Translations under genes and position numbers: made by a program
Source of the DNA: CAZUGA01 sp964619885
Lineage (GTDB): Bacteria; Pseudomonadota; Gammaproteobacteria; Methylococcales; UBA1147
Direction of reading: 5' to 3'
Length of the DNA stretch: 52,877 nucleotides
Assembly (NCBI GenBank): GCA_964619885.1
Contig: CAZUGA010000034.1
Coordinates: 1-52,877 of the forward strand
Part shown: piece by piece, positions 27,832-37,378 of the stretch
Layout: every line of letters starts with the position of its first letter
Position numbering within the stretch: the stretch's first letter is position 1
The notes under the pieces: model-generated
What the model was told of the DNA's origin: nothing
Seen by the model: only the letters and a program-made list of their open reading frames with translations
Databases searched by the model: none

Positions 27832-29199
27832 ATGAAATTAAATACAATAATTCTTGCGGCGGGCCAGGGTACGCGGATGCGTTCAGAGCTTCCCAAAGTG
27901 CTGCATAAGCTTGGTGCCTGGCCATTACTCGAGCATGTGTACAATACGGCCCGCTCAGTACAGGAGGGAGAGATAACCGTCATCTACGGTCACGGAGGCG
28001 AAAAGGTTGTTAATTCGCTAGACCATTTGGAAGCAGGTTGGATCGAGCAAAAAGAACAGCTCGGAACCGGACACGCTGTGATGCAGGTAGCTGATCTGAT
28101 CGAGGACGATGATACAGTATTGATTCTTTATGGAGACGTGCCTTTATTGAAAGCTGAGACATTGAATAGACTGACTCAGTGCATGGCCAATACGCAACTC
28201 GCCGTTTTGACGGTAAATCTTGATGACCCTTCGGGCTATGGCCGGATAGTCAGGAACACCGAAGGTAGAATCGAGCGTATCGTTGAAGAAAAGGACGCAA
28301 GCGCAAGTGAAAAATTGTTGAGTGAAGTCAATACAGGAATCCTTGCGGCAGATGGCGGTAAACTAAAACAATGGTTGTCCGCGCTGGACAATAATAATGC
28401 GCAGGGTGAGTTTTATTTGACGGATATTATTGCTATGGCGGTGTCTGAGGGAATTACTGTTGAAACGACTCAAGCCACATCGGCTGACGAGGTGCTTGGG
28501 GTTAATAATCGCCAGCAATTAGCCTACTTAGAGCGAGTTTTCCAGCTAGAACAAGCAAACAAATTGATGGAACTTGGGGTCACGCTGCGCGATCCGCATC
28601 GATTCGATCTGCGTGGACGTATCAATAGTATCGGTCGGGATGTAGAAATAGACGTCAACGTTGTATTAGAGGGCGAAATTAATATAGGTAATGGTGTTAG
28701 GATTGGCCCGAATTGTGTGATAAAAGACGCAACGATTCACGGCAATGTCGATATTTTCGCAAACTGTCATATTGAAGACGCGACCATAGGCGCAGCTTGC
28801 CGTGTGGGCCCTTATTCGAGACTGCGTCCTGCAACAGTACTGTCGGAAAAGGTGCATGTCGGCAATTTTGTAGAGATTAAAAAATCAGAAGTATCCATTG
28901 GCTCTAAGATCAACCATCTTAGCTACATTGGTGATAGTAACGTTGGCTCAGAAGTCAATATAGGCGCCGGTACCATTACCTGCAATTACGATGGTGCTAA
29001 TAAATTTAAAACTATAATTGAAGACGGCGTGTTTGTTGGGTCTGACACTCAACTGATAGCGCCGGTCAGAATCGCGAAGAATTCAACAATTGGTGCGGGA
29101 TCAACTATAACTAGCGATACACCTGCGGATAAATTGTCATTAAGTCGGGCCAAACAAATTTCTATAGACGGTTGGCAACGGCCGAAAAAGAGGGGTTAG
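27832..29199 (+). CDS. glmU: Bifunctional UDP-GlcNAc pyrophosphorylase / GlcN-1-P acetyltransferase
   Basis: A 455-residue enzyme making UDP-GlcNAc, the precursor of peptidoglycan and LPS. The N-terminal uridylyltransferase has LAAGQGTRMRSELPKVLH, QLGTGHAV and YGDVPLL; the C-terminal half is a left-handed beta-helix of hexapeptide repeats with GAGTITCNYDG and the acetyl-CoA region. Length equals the family norm. Starts after a ribosome site AAGGA and is followed 4 bases later by glmS. Confidence 0.98.
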   Translation: MKLNTIILAAGQGTRMRSELPKVLHKLGAWPLLEHVYNTARSVQEGEITVIYGHGGEKVVNSLDHLEAGWIEQKEQLGTGHAVMQVADLIEDDDTVLILYGDVPLLKAETLNRLTQCMANTQLAVLTVNLDDPSGYGRIVRNTEGRIERIVEEKDASASEKLLSEVNTGILAADGGKLKQWLSALDNNNAQGEFYLTDIIAMAVSEGITVETTQATSADEVLGVNNRQQLAYLERVFQLEQANKLMELGVTLRDPHRFDLRGRINSIGRDVEIDVNVVLEGEINIGNGVRIGPNCVIKDATIHGNVDIFANCHIEDATIGAACRVGPYSRLRPATVLSEKVHVGNFVEIKKSEVSIGSKINHLSYIGDSNVGSEVNIGAGTITCNYDGANKFKTIIEDGVFVGSDTQLIAPVRIAKNSTIGAGSTITSDTPADKLSLSRAKQISIDGWQRPKKRG

Positions 29200-29203
29200 A
29201 ACA

Positions 29204-31033
29204 ATGTGTGGAATTGTCGGGGCTGTAGCCCAACGTGATGTAGTTCCTATCTTATTAGAGGGTTTGAGGCGCTTAGAATATCGGGGTTATGATTCCGCCG
29301 GTGTAGCGGTTATCGATGATCATTCCATTAAAAGAAAGCGCAAGCTGGGTAAAGTGAATGAATTGGCTGGCTTACTAAAGGAGGAGCCACTCAGTGGGTT
29401 TACTGGAATCGCGCATACGAGATGGGCGACCCATGGGAGCCCCAGCGAATCGAATGCCCATCCTCATGTTTGCCGGAACAAGGTCTGTTTGGTACACAAC
29501 GGCATCATCGAAAATCATGAAATACTCCGCGAACAACAAACCGGGCAGGGACATGAATTTAGTTCGCAAACCGATACCGAAGTTGTCGTGCATGCGATAT
29601 ACGACAACTTGGAGGAAAGCGATTCTTTGCTACAAGCCGTTCAAAAAACGGTTAGTTCTTTGGAAGGTGCTTATGCCTTGGGCGTTGTCAATACCGATGA
29701 ACCGGATCATATGGTCGCGTGCCGTAAAGGTAGCCCGTTGGTGATAGGTGTCGGAATAGGCGAATACTTTATTGCATCCGATGTCGCGGCATTGATCCCG
29801 GTGACCCAGCAGTTCATTTTTCTGGAAGAAGGTGATATTGCGGAAATCAAGCGTGACGAACTGGCGATATACGATGAATCGGGTCAGCGAGTCGAGCGGG
29901 CCATACAAGAAAGCGAGCTTAAAGCCGACGCAGTTGAACGGGGTGAATACCGGCATTACATGCTCAAGGAAATTTTCGAACAACCTCGAGTTTTGGCAGA
30001 AGCCCTGGAGGGCAGGTTCAGTGGATTAAAATTACTGGAAGCGTCTTTCGGCCCGAATGCGAGTGAGATATTCGATCAGGTAAAAACGGTTTTGATACTG
30101 GCTTGTGGAACGAGCTACCATTCGGGCTTGGTCGCGCGCTATTGGTTTGAAAATCTGGCCGGTATCCCTTGCATTGTCGAAATCGCAAGTGAATATCGCT
30201 ATCGTCACCCGGTGTTACTACCGGGTACCCTTGTGGTGACAATTTCGCAATCGGGTGAGACCGCGGATACATTAGCAGCGTTACACGAAACTAAGCGCCT
30301 CGGGGCGTTACACACGCTTGCCATTTGCAATGTCCAGGAAAGCTCCCTAGTGCGCGAATCGGACCTTGTTTTAATGACGCGGGCCGGGCCTGAAATTGGT
30401 GTCGCATCCACCAAAGCTTTTACCACCCAATTGGTTTCATTAATGCTGTTGGTAATTGCATTGGGTCGGCGTTTTAAATTGGACACTGTGACAGAGAAAA
30501 GGATTGCCTCGCAGCTATTCAGTTTACCGGCGCGGGTTGAAGATGTACTGGAGCTCAATGACGAAATTGTGCAGTTGTCCGAACGCTTTGCCGATAAGCA
30601 CCACACTTTGTTTTTGGGCCGCGGCAGCCACTACCCTATCGCGATGGAAGGGGCGCTCAAACTTAAGGAGATTTCGTACATTCACGCGGAAGCTTATCCG
30701 GCCGGGGAACTCAAACACGGGCCACTGGCCTTGGTCGATTCAGAAATGCCGGTCGTTACCGTAGCACCAAACAATCCATTGTTAGAAAAACTTAAGTCTA
30801 ATCTACAGGAAGTCAGCGCACGCGGCGGTCAATTGATTGTATTCGCAGATGAAGCGTTGACCGTTAAATCCGACGAAAACACCTACGTGATGACGGTCAC
30901 GCCGGCCGAAAATGAATTGGCGCCGGTGATATTTACGATACCACTGCAGCTGTTGTCATACCACGTCGCGATTATCAAGGGGACCGATGTAGATCAACCG
31001 AGAAATCTGGCGAAATCTGTTACGGTGGAATAA
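29204..31033 (+). CDS. glmS: Glutamine-fructose-6-phosphate aminotransferase
   Basis: A 609-residue enzyme for the first step of UDP-GlcNAc synthesis. The N-terminal nucleophile is Cys2 (MCGIVGAVAQ); the glutaminase part has HTRWATHG and VHNGIIENH; two SIS sugar domains follow (ACGTSYHSG, SQSGETADT, LGRGSHYPIAMEGALKLKEISY) and the C-terminal KSVTVE closes the channel. Coupled to glmU by 4 bases. I see no GlmY/GlmZ-like site. Confidence 0.98.
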   Translation: MCGIVGAVAQRDVVPILLEGLRRLEYRGYDSAGVAVIDDHSIKRKRKLGKVNELAGLLKEEPLSGFTGIAHTRWATHGSPSESNAHPHVCRNKVCLVHNGIIENHEILREQQTGQGHEFSSQTDTEVVVHAIYDNLEESDSLLQAVQKTVSSLEGAYALGVVNTDEPDHMVACRKGSPLVIGVGIGEYFIASDVAALIPVTQQFIFLEEGDIAEIKRDELAIYDESGQRVERAIQESELKADAVERGEYRHYMLKEIFEQPRVLAEALEGRFSGLKLLEASFGPNASEIFDQVKTVLILACGTSYHSGLVARYWFENLAGIPCIVEIASEYRYRHPVLLPGTLVVTISQSGETADTLAALHETKRLGALHTLAICNVQESSLVRESDLVLMTRAGPEIGVASTKAFTTQLVSLMLLVIALGRRFKLDTVTEKRIASQLFSLPARVEDVLELNDEIVQLSERFADKHHTLFLGRGSHYPIAMEGALKLKEISYIHAEAYPAGELKHGPLALVDSEMPVVTVAPNNPLLEKLKSNLQEVSARGGQLIVFADEALTVKSDENTYVMTVTPAENELAPVIFTIPLQLLSYHVAIIKGTDVDQPRNLAKSVTVE

Positions 31034-31434
31034 TATTCGATTAATAATTTGCTGGGAGTTTTATAACGTCGTGAGGCCGCACGGCGCTCTCTTCGGGAAA
31101 ACACCTTATGAATTTCTCAGAAATCGGTTACCATAAACAGCGAGTGTCCAGTTGGCTAATACCTATTTCAGAATTTAAGAAAATAAATGGAACAAACAAT
31201 CCAGGCAAAAAATTGGTTCTGGATTTACGAAATCAATTTTGATCTTTTGCATCCATGCAGTGGCATTACCGTTCTTGCACTCGGCGCTTGGATTGCTCTC
31301 TGAGCGGGAATGACAAACTTCATAAGTCCAGTCAGCCAATAATATTTTACGCAATTTGTTTTTACACTAAGAAGAAATCTTCCGGTAGCCCAAGGATAAG
31401 GAGGCTTGTACATGAAGATCATGAAACCAAGGTA
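31034..31434. other. Gene-free stretch before the caspase island
   Basis: About 400 bases after glmS. I find no convincing open frame or terminator. It ends in a strong Shine-Dalgarno sequence AAGGAGG (31398-31404) followed by ATG at 31412, which is in the wrong frame for the lipoprotein that follows. The compositional change from the housekeeping block to the accessory island happens here. Confidence 0.5.
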
Positions 31435-32325
31435 TTGCATAAAGTCTGGGTTTTGCTCACTGCCCTTAGTATCGTGGCATTATCAGGCTGCGCCACCCTT
31501 CCGATACCTGGAATGGGTCCATACGTAGACCCGAACGATGTGTGTGCAGCTCAAAAACGGGATCTGGTTAATGCAAACGAATCTTATTTGGAAACTATTT
31601 TTAAAGGAGCATACGACAGCGCCGCCAACTCCACGATGCAAACGATACAAGATGCTATTCAAAGGGGAGGGGATTTTAGAAATTTTGGCAGTACCATATT
31701 ACGCCAATCTATGCAAGGCGCCTTTGACGGTTATTATAATGCAATGCAGAAAGATATCGCCAACAGGCAAATCTTGGCCGCCTCTATCCACAAAGATATT
31801 GTGGTAGCAAATTCTGAAATAGATAAAGCGTCTGTAGCTTTTATTAAATTAAGGGATTGCCGATTCCAAACGGCTGAACGTATAAAGTCTAACTTCAATG
31901 CAGGTCAAAGTACTCGTGAGCAAGCGATTAGTCAACTAGATGAGGTAAATCGGCGCTTTGATGACGATATGAAAATCGCTGAGGAACTAGGGGTTAAGAT
32001 GAGCGAGACAGGACAACAATTTCAATATGCCTCGAACGAATTGTTTAAGTCCGATCCGGTGGCCAAAGAAAAATATGAGAAGGAAAAACAACGTAAACCC
32101 GCGAGAAGAAAACCAAGTAAACGAAAGCCATCTAAGCCTGCTGCGTCTACTTCGAAACCCGATGCCGAAGGCGTTGCGAACGTAACCGAAACCAACGTGG
32201 TTAAGTCAAAGGCATTCAAAGACGAAGTCGACCAGTCCAAGATGTTGGCCCAAGAGGCTTTTTCGATAGAAGGAGATGGGACGATCGGCATGATTATTCC
32301 GGGAGCCCGCATCTGTGAGGCCTAA
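31435..32325 (+). CDS. Lipoprotein heading the envelope caspase island
   Basis: About 296 residues from the TTG at 31435, giving the lipoprotein signal MHKVWVLLTALSIVALSGC (lipobox LSGC, Cys19). The mature part has a helical, coiled-coil-prone middle and a Lys/Arg/Pro-rich tract near residues 215-240 (RKPARRKPSKRKPSKP). I recognise no family. The start is uncertain: the nearest strong ribosome site serves an ATG at 31412 in another frame, and one inserted base near 31430 would fuse MKIMKPR to this protein, so a natural non-ATG start or a sequence error are both possible. The stop is 3 bases before the caspase gene, so the two are co-translated. The frame is open back to 31255 but that part looks non-coding. 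Confidence 0.75.
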   Translation: MHKVWVLLTALSIVALSGCATLPIPGMGPYVDPNDVCAAQKRDLVNANESYLETIFKGAYDSAANSTMQTIQDAIQRGGDFRNFGSTILRQSMQGAFDGYYNAMQKDIANRQILAASIHKDIVVANSEIDKASVAFIKLRDCRFQTAERIKSNFNAGQSTREQAISQLDEVNRRFDDDMKIAEELGVKMSETGQQFQYASNELFKSDPVAKEKYEKEKQRKPARRKPSKRKPSKPAASTSKPDAEGVANVTETNVVKSKAFKDEVDQSKMLAQEAFSIEGDGTIGMIIPGARICEA

Positions 32326-32328
32326 GTA

Positions 32329-35300
32329 ATGTTTTTCGTAATCTCGATCATTAGTTTGTTTAGCGTTACTTTGGTGTTCGCCGATGAGGTGCCGACAGCA
32401 CCGATACTGCGGGCTGAACTCGGGGTACACACGGCATCCATCAATAAAGCCGTTGTCACACGGGATGGCCGTCTTTTAACCGTGTCGGATGACAAAACAG
32501 CGCGTCTTTGGAATTTCAAGGGTGGCCCGTCTTTGACGCTGCGTATACCCATCGGGCCCGGCAAAGAAGGGGTGCTTTATGCTGTCGCCGCGTCTCCGCG
32601 CGACGATCGGGTAGTGGTTGCGGGATCGACCGGGCTCACCTGGAATGATGAGCATGATGACGCTGCCCTGTATACCTTTGATCTAACGACAGGAAAATTA
32701 ATCGGTCGCGCCACAGTAAAAGGTACCGTGCACGCCTTAGCCTATTCCAAAGACGGGCGCTATTTTGCGGTTGGCACAGGTGGTGGTGTTGGTCGGGATT
32801 ATTTGTATGTGATTGATCGAGATGCAAAGAAGATTGCAACACTGGATGAGGAGTATGGTGATAATATCCAGGCGATTGAGTTTTTGCCGAGTGGCGGATT
32901 GGTGACTACCTCTCTTGACGGTCAGGTTCGACTCTACGATTCCAATTTCCATCGGACAGCCCGCTATTCCCTACCCAACAAAACGCGGCCTTGGCGTATT
33001 GCCGTCGCGCCGGAAGGAGACAAGCTGGCGGTCGGCTCGCTGGATACACCAATTGTGCAAATCCTGTCAACGGACAAGCTTCAACCGCTAGCGCTTCTGA
33101 TGGGTGACCGTTCGCGCCACGGCGCATTTTCTGTGGTTGCTTGGACCGGGGCAATGGTGTTTGCCGCTGGTAGGTATGGAGATGACAAGGGCACTGAGTT
33201 TCTCAGGAAATGGGACTTGGTTACCGACCAACAAACGGATATCGCAATAGCCACCGATAGTGTTACCGATCTCGTGCCTTTGCCGGATGGCACGTTGGCG
33301 TTTACCACGGCGGAACCCTCAGTGGGTATCGTTGATCCGCATACCGGAAGCGTTACGCCGTTGGCTAAGCGCCTCAATGCTGACTTCCGCAACGCCTTTG
33401 AGGGCACCTTTCGCGTGGCCCACGATGGATCCGTTGTAGACTTTGGGATGCGTCGGGAAGGGCGGTCGCCCGTTAGGTACGATCTGATCAGCCGCACTTT
33501 AACCCACAATCCGACCCCGCGATCTGATATGACCGCGGTGCGGATTCCAACCGATATTCGTAATTGGAAAAATGGACGCAAACCAATCTATAGGGAGCGT
33601 CCTATCGTTGTCGAAGAAAACGAAAATGCGCGCTCGGTTGCCGCGACACCAGACGGTTCCGGTATCTTGCTCGGTACTGATTATTCGTTGCGTCTAATGC
33701 ATGGGCAGGAAATCAAATGGCACATACCGTTGAGCGTTCCAGCCTGGGCGGTTAACCTGACCGAAGACGGTCGATTTGCTTTGGCCGGCTTGGGTGATGG
33801 CACGATCCGCTGGTACGATGTGCAAGACGGTAGTGAGGTCCTGACGTTGCTTGCGATTACTGATGGTCGCTGGATTGCCTGGACCCCGGAAGGATATTTT
33901 GATCATGCCGATAACGCGCAGGATCTGGTCGGATATCATATCAATCATGGCAAAGGGGGTAGTCCTGAGTTCGTGTCTTCAGGGCAACTGCATTCGCGTT
34001 TTTATCGGCCGGATCTGCTGGCGTTGAAACTCCGTGGTGAGAATATTTCCACGGCTTTAGCGAATACCGGTGATGTGCATACCGCGGTGACCAATCACCT
34101 TGCGCCAGAGTTAGAATTGTTAGCTTGGTGCGTGAACGATCAGTGCCGCGATTTTTCCAAATCTTCCCAGCCCGGCAAAATTCCCGTTGTCGATATCGAT
34201 GCTCCGGAAATCACTTTACGCATTGGTATCACCGACCGTGGTAGTGGTGTCGGTCATGTTGTGGTGCGCCGAAATCAAGCTGCCGTGGTGCGCGGTTTGG
34301 GACGCCAGCAGCAAGACACAGGGCAGTGTGTGGAGCAGATGGCGGTAGCTGGCCGCGGCTTGGCGCGTCAAAAAAGCACAAACGATAAACCGATAAAAAC
34401 CTGTATTGAGGAACACGCGGTGCGGTTGGTGCCGGGTGACAATCTGCTTACAGTGACGGCCTATGACGGTGACCATGTAGTCGATGCCGGTGAACCGATT
34501 CGTTTGCAAGCGCGTTACGCAGCGGCCATCATCAGTGAGCCCGAGCTCTATGTACTCACCGTGGGTATTAATTATCGAGATACCGAAATCACGGAACTTT
34601 CTAACGCTGTCAATGATGCAAGAGGGCTCGCAGAGGACATGGCAGCTAATCATGGATTATTCAAGAACATTCATAAGACTATCTTGCTCGAGGAACAGGC
34701 AACATTAAGCAATATCCGCAATTCCCTCGCGCAAATTGCCGCTGAAGTCAAGCCCAACGATATGGTCTTGGTATTTTTGGCTGGCCACGGTACCGCGATC
34801 GACGGGCAATATTATTTTATTCCCTATGATATAAAAGCACCGACGCCGGAGGCATTAAAAAGCAGTGGTCTGACCCATGATATGCTGGGGGAATTATTAT
34901 CTTCGTTACCGACGTCGCATACGGCGGTCCTCGTGGATACCTGTTATGCTGGCGCTTTTGCAGTACCGGATGCAATTCTGCGACATGCGCAGGATCGCAC
35001 TTGGGTCCGATCGCTTGGTTATACAACCGGTCGCTTTATTCTGGCGGGTACTACCAACGAGCAGGAGGCATTGGATGGTGTCGACGGTCACGGGGTGTTT
35101 ACAGCGGTAATCCTAGACGCGCTTCGAGGTCACGCGGACACCGAAGTTCAAGGTAACCGAGACGGCCAGGTGGATGTCCATGAGCTGGCTCGTTACGCCG
35201 AGTTACGCGTACCGGAAAAGGTTAAGATGATCGCTCCGACTCATCAACAGAAGCCGAGTTGGTACTTTGCCGGCAGCGATATCTTTAATATCAGTAAAGT

Positions 35301-35529
35301 CTCAGCCGCTGAAACCGAAACAATTGCTCAAAATGAAGGGCCCATCATCGCGGGGGACGGTGGCGTGTCAAACTCGAATATCATAGCGCCCGGGCACATG
35401 GTCGACGATGATGGCAATTCGGCCGGTTCACTGGGCACAATGGTGTTGGTCGGCGGTAGCTTTTTCTTGGCCGGTATCGTGATTGCGGTGATAATCGTTC
35501 TGTTTATTATCAGACGCAAACAAGCTTGA
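32329..35529 (+). CDS. Exported WD40-like / caspase-fold protease with C-terminal membrane anchor
   Basis: A 1066-residue protein. A signal peptide (MFFVISIISLFSVTLVFA) is followed by WD40-like repeats (about 30-550; e.g. DDKTARLWN, DGQVRLYD, DGTIRWYD), an Ig-like connecting region (about 600-730), and a peptidase C14 caspase-like domain (about 735-985) with the His of LAGHGT (H820) and the Cys of LVDTCYAGA (C872), so the catalytic dyad is intact. A Gly/Ser/Asp-rich linker leads to a C-terminal membrane segment (about 1038-1060) and RRKQA tail. This orients the protease to the periplasm. Substrate and activation are unknown. It follows the lipoprotein by 3 bases and precedes the kinase gene. 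Confidence 0.88.
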   Translation: MFFVISIISLFSVTLVFADEVPTAPILRAELGVHTASINKAVVTRDGRLLTVSDDKTARLWNFKGGPSLTLRIPIGPGKEGVLYAVAASPRDDRVVVAGSTGLTWNDEHDDAALYTFDLTTGKLIGRATVKGTVHALAYSKDGRYFAVGTGGGVGRDYLYVIDRDAKKIATLDEEYGDNIQAIEFLPSGGLVTTSLDGQVRLYDSNFHRTARYSLPNKTRPWRIAVAPEGDKLAVGSLDTPIVQILSTDKLQPLALLMGDRSRHGAFSVVAWTGAMVFAAGRYGDDKGTEFLRKWDLVTDQQTDIAIATDSVTDLVPLPDGTLAFTTAEPSVGIVDPHTGSVTPLAKRLNADFRNAFEGTFRVAHDGSVVDFGMRREGRSPVRYDLISRTLTHNPTPRSDMTAVRIPTDIRNWKNGRKPIYRERPIVVEENENARSVAATPDGSGILLGTDYSLRLMHGQEIKWHIPLSVPAWAVNLTEDGRFALAGLGDGTIRWYDVQDGSEVLTLLAITDGRWIAWTPEGYFDHADNAQDLVGYHINHGKGGSPEFVSSGQLHSRFYRPDLLALKLRGENISTALANTGDVHTAVTNHLAPELELLAWCVNDQCRDFSKSSQPGKIPVVDIDAPEITLRIGITDRGSGVGHVVVRRNQAAVVRGLGRQQQDTGQCVEQMAVAGRGLARQKSTNDKPIKTCIEEHAVRLVPGDNLLTVTAYDGDHVVDAGEPIRLQARYAAAIISEPELYVLTVGINYRDTEITELSNAVNDARGLAEDMAANHGLFKNIHKTILLEEQATLSNIRNSLAQIAAEVKPNDMVLVFLAGHGTAIDGQYYFIPYDIKAPTPEALKSSGLTHDMLGELLSSLPTSHTAVLVDTCYAGAFAVPDAILRHAQDRTWVRSLGYTTGRFILAGTTNEQEALDGVDGHGVFTAVILDALRGHADTEVQGNRDGQVDVHELARYAELRVPEKVKMIAPTHQQKPSWYFAGSDIFNISKVSAAETETIAQNEGPIIAGDGGVSNSNIIAPGHMVDDDGNSAGSLGTMVLVGGSFFLAGIVIAVIIVLFIIRRKQA

Positions 35530-35650
35530 TGCGGACAGGTGTGCTTCTGATACGGCACCTTTTGTGATGTTAATCCCTTTGACATGGAAGTTATTTATTA
35601 ATGACTATTGCTATGTGCTAATTGTTAAGAACAATTGAACAGTTATAAAA

Positions 35651-37246
35651 ATGGCCGAAAGTTATATCTCTGATATCTTGCCGACTGGTACCAAATTGGA
35701 CCATGATCGTTACCTAGTCAATTCGATGCTGGCGCGGGGTGGATTTGGTATTACCTATTTGGCAATAGAGCATCTTGGTCGTAAGGTTGCGATCAAAGAG
35801 TTTTTTCCTGATGGTTATGCTAGTAGGAACCAACGTGGAGAAGTTTACGGAGTTGTCGGCGACCAAGGTGATATATTTGCGGAAGGTTTGAATAAATTCT
35901 TAAGAGAAGCTAAAACAATTGCACAATTTAAACATCCGAATTTAGTGCATATATTGAACTACTTTGAAGAGAATAATACCGCTTATATTGTGATGAACTT
36001 CGAGCGAGGAATAAGTTTTGATAGCTATGTTCGTAGACACGAAATTAATGAAACTGAATTGATAGCCATTTTTCGCGCAATTTCTGATGGTCTTAGTTTG
36101 CTGCATGAAAAAGGAATAATACATCGAGATATAAAAGCTGACAATATATGTATGCGAGATGATGGCACTCCCGTACTTCTAGATTTGGGTTCGTCCCGAG
36201 ATATAATTCATTCCTCTCCATATGACTTGACGCGAATGTATACCCCGACATATGCCCCTTACGAGCAAATTGATCCAACATGGGGGAAACAAGGGGCGTG
36301 GACGGACATTTATGCGTTGGGCGTGATGCTTTACTTTGCTGTTTCAGGATCTCTGCCGATAAATTCGCAAATACGCGCGTCCGCCTTTATTAACAAAAAC
36401 CCGGATCCCTATCAGTCGTTATTGGCGGGGGAATTTACTCGATATAGCCATGAATTTTTGAAGGCAATCGATTACGCGTTGCGGTTTGATCCCAAGGAAC
36501 GGCCAGCCTCCTTGAACGAGTGGATTTTGGAATTGGCGGCAAACGATGGGAAAGCCGATATTCACCCAGACGAGAAAACAGATATTTCCGCCAACGACCT
36601 TACTTTGATCACTACAATTCATACCAAGGTTCAATCAAAGGGAGGTGGTCAGAAAAAGTCTTGGCGAAAATCGGGAATGAGGTTGTTTTTTTTTATTCTT
36701 GCAATAATAATCGCAGCAGCAAGCGCATGGTTTATTCAGGAAATTTCTCTGTTCGATCAATTGACAATTTATCTGAAACCGGAGCCAAAGCCAGAAGTTA
36801 TTCGACCCGAGGCACCCATTCAGGCCGCGATCTATCTGACTACGAGTCGAGGAGATTTTCCGGTATTTAAGCGCGGTGAAGAAATTCGAATTGAAGTTGC
36901 AGTTACTGAGAATTTGTATGTCTATTGTTTCTACCAGGACGAAATCGGTAATCTTTATCGACTATTTCCCAATTCGTACTACTCCAATCCTTATTTAGTC
37001 GAGGGTACGAGTATCATCATACCGTCGTCGCCAAGAAGGATGTTGGCCGAAGTTCAGGGAAATGACTCGTGCCAATGTTTAGGTACCTCTATCGACGTTA
37101 CCCAGATGTTATTGCGTAAGCTTGACGATAATGGAGCAATGCAGCCGATTTCAACAGTCACTATCCCGGAAATTAGAAGTTTTATTGGTAACCAATTTCC
37201 CGGCAACCCCATGGAAACGGCAGAAATACCGATTCAAATTGAGTAG
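35651..37246 (+). CDS. Membrane Ser/Thr protein kinase with periplasmic DUF4384 domain
   Basis: A 531-residue kinase. The cytoplasmic kinase domain (about 15-290) has the glycine loop LARGGFGITYLA, the ATP lysine in KVAIKEFFP, the catalytic loop HRDIKADN (H158-D160) and DLG (178-180) in place of DFG, so activity is expected. A basic segment leads to one membrane helix (about 343-363), and outside lies a DUF4384-type domain (about 380-490; YVYCFYQDEIGNLYRLFPN ... TSIIIPSS) with a two-Cys loop (DSCQC). The layout suggests a sensor that passes a periplasmic state to phosphorylation inside. It lies 121 bases after the WD40-caspase gene and shares its outer domain with two caspases of the same island. 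Confidence 0.9.
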   Translation: MAESYISDILPTGTKLDHDRYLVNSMLARGGFGITYLAIEHLGRKVAIKEFFPDGYASRNQRGEVYGVVGDQGDIFAEGLNKFLREAKTIAQFKHPNLVHILNYFEENNTAYIVMNFERGISFDSYVRRHEINETELIAIFRAISDGLSLLHEKGIIHRDIKADNICMRDDGTPVLLDLGSSRDIIHSSPYDLTRMYTPTYAPYEQIDPTWGKQGAWTDIYALGVMLYFAVSGSLPINSQIRASAFINKNPDPYQSLLAGEFTRYSHEFLKAIDYALRFDPKERPASLNEWILELAANDGKADIHPDEKTDISANDLTLITTIHTKVQSKGGGQKKSWRKSGMRLFFFILAIIIAAASAWFIQEISLFDQLTIYLKPEPKPEVIRPEAPIQAAIYLTTSRGDFPVFKRGEEIRIEVAVTENLYVYCFYQDEIGNLYRLFPNSYYSNPYLVEGTSIIIPSSPRRMLAEVQGNDSCQCLGTSIDVTQMLLRKLDDNGAMQPISTVTIPEIRSFIGNQFPGNPMETAEIPIQIE

Positions 37247-37280
37247 CTCAATTGTGAATAAGAGCTGCTGGGGTTAAAGT

Positions 37281-37328
37281 ACACTCTTCTCAGTTTCCAT
37301 CGTAGGAAGGGGCGCGAAAGAGAAGTGT
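37281..37328. terminator. Inverted repeat between convergent kinase and subtilase genes
   Basis: ACACTCTTCTC and GAGAAGTGT form an imperfect stem between the two convergent genes. There is an inner TTCC/GGAA pairing. There is no long T-run on either side, so a bidirectional terminator is only a possibility. Confidence 0.35.
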
Positions 37329-37378
37329 TACATTGACCCTTCTCCTTCACCGCGTCTCGCCGCAAGCCGATACTTAAA

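Noticed and set aside
30205..30606. 133-codon minus-strand frame inside glmS
   Set aside because: glmS is certain on the other strand across the whole length.
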